Source of the DNA: DASQJJ01 sp035631115
GTDB lineage: Bacteria; Patescibacteriota; Microgenomatia; Levybacterales; UBA12049
Length of the DNA: 24,342 nucleotides
NCBI GenBank assembly: GCA_035631115.1
Contig: DASQJJ010000055.1
Span: 1 to 24,342 of the forward strand
Direction of reading: 5' to 3'
Below, piece after piece: positions 20,134 through 24,342 of this stretch. How positions within the stretch are numbered: position 1 is the first letter of the stretch; each line of letters begins with the position of its first letter. A program made the translations under genes and the position numbers. Under the pieces are notes generated by a model. The model worked only from the letters and a program-made list of their open reading frames with translations. It did no database searches and was not told where the DNA came from.

Positions 20134-20856
20134 ATGGATCCAGTTGTTTTGTCAATAATAATTATTACCCTAGCATTTTTTGGTGAGTCTCTTTTTGGAT
20201 TTGGAGGAGGACTTATTTCTATTCCATTACTCAGTTTTGTTTTGGGTGTAAAAGATGCAGTAACCCTTGCACTTATTTTCCAACTTCTCATGGGACTTCT
20301 TATATTTCAAAATTACAAACACACTAATTGGAAGGTGGCAATTCCTATGACAGTAGGTTTACTAGTTGGTGGTACCATTGGAACGTTTACTTTGTCCCTT
20401 TTAAGCAATGTTTTCCTCGAAAGATTACTTGCTGTCTCAATTTTTATTTTTCTTATAAAAATGATTTTCTTTAATGGGTTTACATTTGGAGACAATAAGC
20501 ATAAAGCATGGGGCGTTGTTGCAGGAGTAGTCGGTGGATGGGTGCAGGGCGTTATTGGGACAGGTGGACCAGTCTTAAGTATGTATCTGGCAGTGGTTGC
20601 ACCAGATAAGGCTATCTTTCGTGCAACACTTATTTATTTACTTTTTATGGTAAGTCTTGTCCGAGTAGTTACGTCTTTTGGCAGAGGACTTCTTACGCCA
20701 CAACTTCTTACACTTTCTCTTCCTATTCTTCCGTTCTTCTTAGTCGCGATTTTTATTGGACACCATATTCATACAAGAATTCCTGAGAAATATTATCGAT
20801 ATGCAGTATATACAATTCTTTTTTTCTCAGCAGTTTCTATGTTGTTTAAAAATTAA
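20134..20856 (+). CDS. TSUP (TauE/SafE) family transporter
   Basis: This 240-aa integral membrane protein has the two-repeat layout of the sulfite exporter TauE/SafE family. Repeat one begins AFFGESLFGFGGGLISIPLLSFVLGV and repeat two AGVVGGWVQGVIGTGGPVLSMYLAV; the Gly-rich loops are the family hallmark. About eight membrane segments are present. Members move sulfite, sulfoacetate or other organic anions; the substrate here is unknown. The Nudix gene downstream starts 6 bp after its stop, so the two are probably cotranscribed. Confidence 0.85.
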   Translation: MDPVVLSIIIITLAFFGESLFGFGGGLISIPLLSFVLGVKDAVTLALIFQLLMGLLIFQNYKHTNWKVAIPMTVGLLVGGTIGTFTLSLLSNVFLERLLAVSIFIFLIKMIFFNGFTFGDNKHKAWGVVAGVVGGWVQGVIGTGGPVLSMYLAVVAPDKAIFRATLIYLLFMVSLVRVVTSFGRGLLTPQLLTLSLPILPFFLVAIFIGHHIHTRIPEKYYRYAVYTILFFSAVSMLFKN

Positions 20857-20862
20857 TTACTT

Positions 20863-21306
20863 ATGACTTCTTCATCTTCACGATTTACTCTTCGTTCTGC
20901 TGTATATCTTATGCTTATAAAAGATAGCAACATACTTCTTTTAAGACGATTTAATACAGGGTGGATGGATGGAAAGTATAGTCTTGTCTCTGGTCATTTA
21001 GATGGCAATGAGTCCATAACAAATGCAATGATACGAGAAGCACAAGAAGAAGCAGGGATTACTCTCATAAAGAAAAATCTTATACCTGCAACTGTATTAC
21101 ACAGAAAATCCTCAGATGCCGAATACATTGATTTTTTCTTTGTTGTAAAGGAGTGGGAGGGTAAGCCCAAAGTAATGGAGCCAGATAAATGTGATAATGT
21201 AGAATGGTTTCCTTTAGACAATTTACCAGAAAATGTTTTGCCACACATAAAAGAAGCTTTGCATAATTACAAAAATACTATTCCTTTTTCTGAAAGTGGC
21301 TGGTAA
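20863..21306 (+). CDS. Nudix hydrolase
   Basis: This 147-aa enzyme has a perfect Nudix box at residues 44-66: G44, E50, R58-E59, E62-E63, G65. The flanks (NTGWMDGKYSLVSGHLDGNE and VEWFPLDNLPENVLPHIKEAL) match the group often annotated as NUDT15-like or 8-oxo-dGTP-type pyrophosphohydrolases. It is the best-preserved of the four Nudix proteins in the window. It lies 6 bp after the TSUP gene and ends next to a convergent gene. Confidence 0.9.
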   Translation: MTSSSSRFTLRSAVYLMLIKDSNILLLRRFNTGWMDGKYSLVSGHLDGNESITNAMIREAQEEAGITLIKKNLIPATVLHRKSSDAEYIDFFFVVKEWEGKPKVMEPDKCDNVEWFPLDNLPENVLPHIKEALHNYKNTIPFSESGW

Positions 21307-21888
21307 TTATGTAATAGATTTTTTTAGTAGTATTCCCGTAAGGAAAAGGAATCCAAGAATAAGAAATGCTCCAAGAATAACTCCAAAATACAAAAGAAGT
21401 GTGTGGGTAAAATCAATTGGCTTTGCTTTTGGACTTTGCGTTACACGAAAATCCCAGGTAAGAGAAAAAGGCTCAAATGTTCCAGAGATTTTTGGCTGAC
21501 CAGTAAGGACAATATCGTACAATGCTTTTTCGGGGAAGGAATAGGTAAACGTTGCATCATAAATGCTTGGATGGGTACTTTTTCTGGGGGTAAGAAGTGT
21601 TTCAAATATTTTCTTTTTTCCTGCCTTGCCGGCAGGCAGGCTTTCAAATACAGAAAGTGTGCAGGTACAAGTTGCAAGAGTAAACTTCTTAGCTGTATCA
21701 GTAAATCGAAAATTTAGGAATGCATTTTCTCCAGGAATAGGGTTGTCATTTGGTTCTACATGCAATTCTCCTGTTACTGTATTGTCTGTCTCAAAAAAAT
21801 GCGCAGAGACAGGGGAAGGAACCAGGAAATAGAGTAAAGAGTAAAGAGCAAGGAGCAAAGATAAAATTTTGAAAGAAGATTTTTTCAT
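21307..21888 (-). CDS. Secreted, membrane-anchored beta-domain protein
   Basis: This 193-aa protein has a signal peptide (MKKSSFKILSLLLALYSLLYFLVPSPVSA), an extracellular beta domain starting HFFETDNTVTGELHVEP, a C-terminal membrane helix (THTLLLYFGVILGAFLILGFLFLTGILL) and a basic end. The layout resembles CopC/YtkA-type or other copper/oxidase-linked Ig-like domains, but no clear metal site is seen; the pair CTCT is the only Cys cluster. An in-frame SLPAGKAG peptide is encoded by an inserted palindrome. A TGC-TATGAT box fixes the start at 21888. It is divergent from the oxidase-side DUF420-like gene, which hints at an oxidase-related role. Confidence 0.6.
   Translation of the reverse strand: MKKSSFKILSLLLALYSLLYFLVPSPVSAHFFETDNTVTGELHVEPNDNPIPGENAFLNFRFTDTAKKFTLATCTCTLSVFESLPAGKAGKKKIFETLLTPRKSTHPSIYDATFTYSFPEKALYDIVLTGQPKISGTFEPFSLTWDFRVTQSPKAKPIDFTHTLLLYFGVILGAFLILGFLFLTGILLKKSIT
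21620..21640. repeat. Palindromic repeat inside a coding gene
   Basis: Arms CCTGCC and GGCAGG flank a TGCCGGCA core, with one extra T. On the minus strand it is translated as LPAGKAG within the secreted protein. It is GC-rich against an AT-rich gene and resembles dispersed palindromes seen in CPR genomes (from memory). Confidence 0.65.
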
Positions 21889-21898
21889 GGACTTTTCT

Positions 21899-21907
21899 AT
21901 CATAGCA
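21899..21907 (-). promoter_or_regulatory. Extended -10 promoter of the secreted protein gene
   Basis: On the minus strand TGC-TATGAT lies ten bases before the ATG at 21888. The earlier in-frame ATG overlaps the box, so it cannot be the start. Confidence 0.6.
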
Positions 21908-21918
21908 AATATTGCTTC

Positions 21919-21947
21919 TTGTCAGATAGTTTCACGATGGATATTAT
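21919..21947 (+). promoter_or_regulatory. Promoter of the DUF420-like gene
   Basis: TTGTCA (21919-21924) and TATTAT (21942-21947) are 17 bases apart, and the ATG at 21954 follows six bases later. It is back to back with the minus-strand promoter at 21899. Confidence 0.6.
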
Positions 21948-21953
21948 TAAGAT

Positions 21954-22373
21954 ATGCATGCACCGTTGTATAGCACCATTACATTACTCGCAGAGTTGGG
22001 TATTTCTGCAATCATTTATTACACGCTATACCAAGGCTATACGCATAATAAATTCCCAACACTCCTTGCTGGTTTTGCTCTTTTGTATGAAACAATTTTT
22101 AATATTAGCTACATGGTGTCCCGGGTTCCAACTCATGCAAAAGCGCTACATGTAGATTACCCAATTATTATTGCACTCGCTATTGTCCATGGAGTATTGT
22201 CTCTTATTATGTTTATTGCCCTTATTATCTTTTTTATTATTGCGTGGACCAGGTATAAAAAAGATGTAAATTATTTTCAGAATCATAAGGTACTCACTAT
22301 GGTATTTTTGTTTTTTTGGACATTTTCTATTGTTTCGGGAGTCTTATTCTACTTCTTGGAGTATGTTTTTTAG
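21954..22373 (+). CDS. DUF420-like membrane protein (oxidase assembly-type)
   Basis: This 139-aa protein has four membrane segments. Its last third, HKVLTMVFLFFWTFSIVSGVLFYFLEYVF, and the preceding IALAIVHGVLSLIMFIALIIFF match the DUF420/YozB (CtaM) pattern, including the two conserved histidines (in IVHGV and NHKVL). Such proteins sit beside heme-copper oxidase genes and help their assembly in Firmicutes. Here it converges with the cyo operon and overlaps its last gene by 4 bp at the stop codons. The family call is by eye and should be treated as probable. Confidence 0.65.
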   Translation: MHAPLYSTITLLAELGISAIIYYTLYQGYTHNKFPTLLAGFALLYETIFNISYMVSRVPTHAKALHVDYPIIIALAIVHGVLSLIMFIALIIFFIIAWTRYKKDVNYFQNHKVLTMVFLFFWTFSIVSGVLFYFLEYVF

Positions 22374-22630
22374 TCTGTAGTTGTTTTCTTTGCCAACTTC
22401 TTATGTGTAAATGCAATGCTCCATACAACAAATGCTATGTATGCAACTCCTTCAACGCACATAGTGAGCATATGGACAGGCTTAGTAAGAACTAAATAGG
22501 TTCCGCTAAGAAGCGTCCCACAAAATAATGCATAGGTACTATAAAGCTTTGTTTTGGAAGGCATAAAAAGGAGAAACGTTGTTTGACCAATACTAATAAG
22601 AGCAAACAGTACATGGATAAGTACTACCAT
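22370..22630 (-). CDS. Small membrane protein at the end of the cyo operon
   Basis: This 86-aa protein has three membrane helices (LIHVLFALISIGQTTFLLFM, LYSTYALFCGTLLSGTYLVL and MLTMCVEGVAYIAFVVWSIAF). It carries His residues in helix 1 (LIHVL) and near helix 3 (KPVHML), the kind of positions that bind heme, but this is not proof. I do not recognise the family. It overlaps cyoE by 7 bp, so it is translated with the oxidase genes and probably acts with them. Confidence 0.6.
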   Translation of the reverse strand: MVVLIHVLFALISIGQTTFLLFMPSKTKLYSTYALFCGTLLSGTYLVLTKPVHMLTMCVEGVAYIAFVVWSIAFTHKKLAKKTTTD

Positions 22631-23508
22631 GTTATTAGTATACCATGGGTAATAAGAGAATCAATGGGAATCACAAATGAAAAGGTAAGAAGGACCAAAA
22701 GGGAAATAAAAAACATTTTTCTGGCCCAGCGTGATTCGTCCGCAAGGAAAAATCCCCGTATCCCAAAGACAAGCCACAATCCTCCTGCAAGAAGTACTGC
22801 ACAAAGATAGACATATCCAGTAAATCCGTATATCGTAAGTGCAACCTCTGCTGCAAGAAAGGCAGTAATGTACAAAATAATTTGTACTTTTGTTGCTAAG
22901 GCTCCAACAATAAGTGGCATAACAGGAATACCAGCATTTTTATAATCCTTCATCCGATACATAGCAATTGCATAAAAATGTGGTATTTGCCAGATACCCA
23001 AAATAAGAAATAAAAGAAGTGCTCCGGTATCGAATCTATTGGTTACTGCAGTATATCCTGCAGCAAGTGGTAAGGCTCCTGCAACAGCACCAACAAGGGT
23101 ACCGTGGATAGACTTTCTTTTGGCAATTCCGTATAAAATAATGTAAAAAACAAATCCTACAAAACCCAAAACAACAGTGAGTATATTTGTATAGGTATAT
23201 AAAAGAAAAAGTCCAATGCCTCCCAGAATTGATGCAAAAATAAGTGCTATTGGCACAGGGATAAGTTTTCGGGCAAGTGCACGATTTTTGGTCCTCGGCA
23301 TTTTTGCATCTATATTGCGGTCAACAACGTTATTAAAAACGCATGCAGATGCGAGACCCAATGCAATACCACATATTGTCATGAGAAATGCGATAACATG
23401 AATGTGTCCTTTTGATGCTAAATAAAATCCTGTTACAAAAGAGAGTGTTGTACCAAAAATAATTCCCGGCTTGGTGAGAGCAATATAGAGTTTAATTTTT
23501 TGTTTCAT
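22624..23508 (-). CDS. cyoE: Protoheme IX farnesyltransferase CyoE
   Basis: This 294-aa enzyme farnesylates heme B to heme O, the cofactor of the quinol oxidase. It is a UbiA-type prenyltransferase with about nine membrane segments. The first Asp-rich motif is NNVVDRNIDAKMPRTKNR (Asn60, Asp63, Asp67) and the second is around YRMKDYKNAGIPVMP. The family signatures YIALTKPGIIF and IWQIPHFYAIAMYRMKDY are clear. It lies 41 bp after cyoD and overlaps the next small membrane gene by 7 bp. Whether the cell makes heme or takes it up cannot be seen here. Confidence 0.95.
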   Translation of the reverse strand: MKQKIKLYIALTKPGIIFGTTLSFVTGFYLASKGHIHVIAFLMTICGIALGLASACVFNNVVDRNIDAKMPRTKNRALARKLIPVPIALIFASILGGIGLFLLYTYTNILTVVLGFVGFVFYIILYGIAKRKSIHGTLVGAVAGALPLAAGYTAVTNRFDTGALLLFLILGIWQIPHFYAIAMYRMKDYKNAGIPVMPLIVGALATKVQIILYITAFLAAEVALTIYGFTGYVYLCAVLLAGGLWLVFGIRGFFLADESRWARKMFFISLLVLLTFSFVIPIDSLITHGILITW

Positions 23509-23549
23509 GGTAAGGGGGAATTAAAAATTAGTAATCAGAAATTATAAAT

Positions 23550-23897
23550 TTATTTCGCTATTCCTTCGTCTTCAATAATAGTTTTACTCATATCAACAGG
23601 TGTCATGTTGTAGTTAAGGTTGTTCATAATCCACAATGAGCCTACCATTACAAGTAAAAGCACACCAAACGTAAGAAGAAAAAAGATAAGATTCCACCTT
23701 GGACGTGATTCTTGTCCTAAATGAAGAAAGAATAAAAGCTGGACAAGGAGCTGGATAAATGCCAATTCAATAAGTGCAGTGGTAAGGACAATTCCTGTAA
23801 AAATATGATACACAACAAAACAATACGCAAGAAGCGTTAGTGCTAAGGAAAGTACAAATCCCGTTATGTATGCCTTTATTGTTGTATGATTTTTCAT
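23550..23897 (-). CDS. cyoD: Quinol oxidase subunit IV CyoD
   Basis: This 115-aa protein is the small subunit IV of the heme-copper quinol oxidase. It has three membrane helices, with the family patterns AYITGFVLSLALTLLAYCFV, AFIQLLVQLLFFLHLGQES and WNLIFFLLTFGVLLLVMVGSLWIMNNLNYNM. It probably assists assembly of subunit I. The ATG at 23897 overlaps the cyoC stop (ATGA), showing translational coupling, and is preferred over the start 12 codons upstream. Confidence 0.93.
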   Translation of the reverse strand: MKNHTTIKAYITGFVLSLALTLLAYCFVVYHIFTGIVLTTALIELAFIQLLVQLLFFLHLGQESRPRWNLIFFLLTFGVLLLVMVGSLWIMNNLNYNMTPVDMSKTIIEDEGIAK

Positions 23898-24342
23898 GCC
23901 ATTAAATATACCAGAGTAAAAATAAAAATCCACACAATATCAAGGAAATGCCAGAAAAGAGCAAAGAGAGTAAGCTTTCGCACAGCACTATCGGTGAGTC
24001 CCTTGTATCCTATAAAGACAATAAGAATGGTTAACCATAAAAGACCAGATGCAATATGAAGTCCATGGGTGCCAACAAGGGTAAAGTATGATGAAAGAAA
24101 TGCACTTCGTGTCCAGCTATTTCCTTCGACAATAAGCTTAGTAAATTCAGTTAATTCCATAGCCAAAAAAGATACACCCAAAAGAAACGTGCTAATTAAA
24201 AGGACAAGGGTGCGAATTTTCTTTCCATGAAGTGCTGAAAGCATTGCAATGCCACACGTAAAGCTACTGGTTAAAAGGAGCATTGTTTCGCCTAAGACAA
24301 AAGGCATGCTAAATAATTCCTTACCAGTTGGTCCACCAAAGG
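23894..24342 (-). CDS. cyoC: Quinol oxidase subunit III CyoC, truncated by window edge
   Basis: This is subunit III of a bo3-type oxidase. The frame stays open to the edge of the window, and the residues before the first Met (FGGPTGKELFS) are typical of CyoC, so the gene begins beyond it. Visible are four or five membrane helices with the family text LPFVLGETMLL-like start (here MPFVLGETMLLLTSSFTCG), SSYFTLVGTHGLHIASGLLWL with the two conserved His, and LFALFWHFLDIVWIFIFTLVYL. cyoA and cyoB are expected upstream, outside the window. Confidence 0.94.
   Translation of the reverse strand, partial: FGGPTGKELFSMPFVLGETMLLLTSSFTCGIAMLSALHGKKIRTLVLLISTFLLGVSFLAMELTEFTKLIVEGNSWTRSAFLSSYFTLVGTHGLHIASGLLWLTILIVFIGYKGLTDSAVRKLTLFALFWHFLDIVWIFIFTLVYLMA

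Noticed and set aside
21403..21717. 104-codon plus-strand frame opposite the secreted protein gene
   Set aside because: It is Cys/Lys-rich, has no promoter or ribosome site, and lies opposite a frame with a clear signal peptide and membrane helix.
1..24342. Possible recoding of TGA (genetic code 25, used by some CPR lineages)
   Set aside because: Several clear genes end in TGA, including the kinase at 12501, the 58-aa gene at 18636 and cyoC in an ATGA overlap with cyoD. No gene needs TGA read as an amino acid.
1..24342. CRISPR array, prophage or insertion sequence
   Set aside because: No evenly spaced repeats with unique spacers, no integrase or transposase, and no terminal inverted repeats with target duplications were seen.

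Overview
The window looks like a chromosomal segment of a low-GC bacterium of the Candidate Phyla Radiation (Patescibacteria, most likely the Parcubacteria/Paceibacteria side). This is inferred from its style: many very short genes, a TasA-like protein next to a SipW-type signal peptidase carrying a lamin-tail domain, a winged-helix/Nudix fusion, a short CCTGCC...GGCAGG palindrome translated in frame, and a tRNA gene with a group I intron. The standard code is used, and TGA is a normal stop. No phage, transposase or CRISPR array is visible.

Layout. 1-2411: the 3' part of dnaG, then the housekeeping sigma factor rpoD. 2412-4160: a secreted TasA/camelysin-like protein and a SipW-type signal peptidase with a C-terminal lamin-tail domain, separated by a strong hairpin. 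4223-5247: a small unknown gene, a VOC protein and a Nudix hydrolase. 5362-5607: tRNA-Asn(GUU) split by a 174-nt group I intron. 5690-9874: accessory genes with their own promoters (APH-like kinase, winged-helix/degenerate Nudix, Nudix, deoxynucleotide N-hydrolase-like, two PhnB-like VOC proteins, two unknown small proteins). 9918-12856: an apparent operon of a ribbon-helix-helix regulator, YggT-like and other membrane proteins, LapA-like protein, histidine kinase and single-domain receiver. 12893-16496: small membrane proteins, an ASCH protein, a second LapA-like protein, an EEP-family enzyme, a basic microprotein, an MFS transporter and a one-helix microprotein. 16500-18397: a divergent OmpR-type regulator and DUF4118-type kinase, with three 11-bp direct repeats between them. 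18460-19656: a cluster of stress-type microproteins (DUF6496-like, Gly-rich, GlsB/YeaQ-like, YtxH-like, lmo0937-like). 19660-21888: a small HExxH protein, a TSUP transporter, another Nudix hydrolase and a secreted membrane-anchored protein. 21954-24342: a DUF420-like protein facing a minus-strand cyoC-cyoD-cyoE-unknown operon for a heme-copper quinol oxidase. Subunits I and II would lie beyond the right edge.

Two signals run across the window. First, about twenty genes have a -10 box (TATAAT, TATACT, TACTAT, TAGTAT), often extended as TGN-TATAAT, ending only 6-9 nt before the start codon. Their mRNAs should therefore be leaderless or nearly so. This rule moved several starts downstream of the longest reading frame. 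A few genes, mostly small membrane or secreted proteins, instead carry a strong AAAGGAGGT-type ribosome binding site. Second, the tRNA-Asn intron can be folded by eye through P1, P10, P2, P3, P4, P6, P7, P7.1 and P8, and removing it restores a normal CTGTTAA anticodon loop. That intron is the most striking object here.

The gene content suggests a small cell that carries an oxygen-reducing terminal oxidase, cleans nucleotide pools (four Nudix-type proteins and a DNPH1-like enzyme), senses envelope or environmental stress through two two-component systems, and may build a surface fibre.
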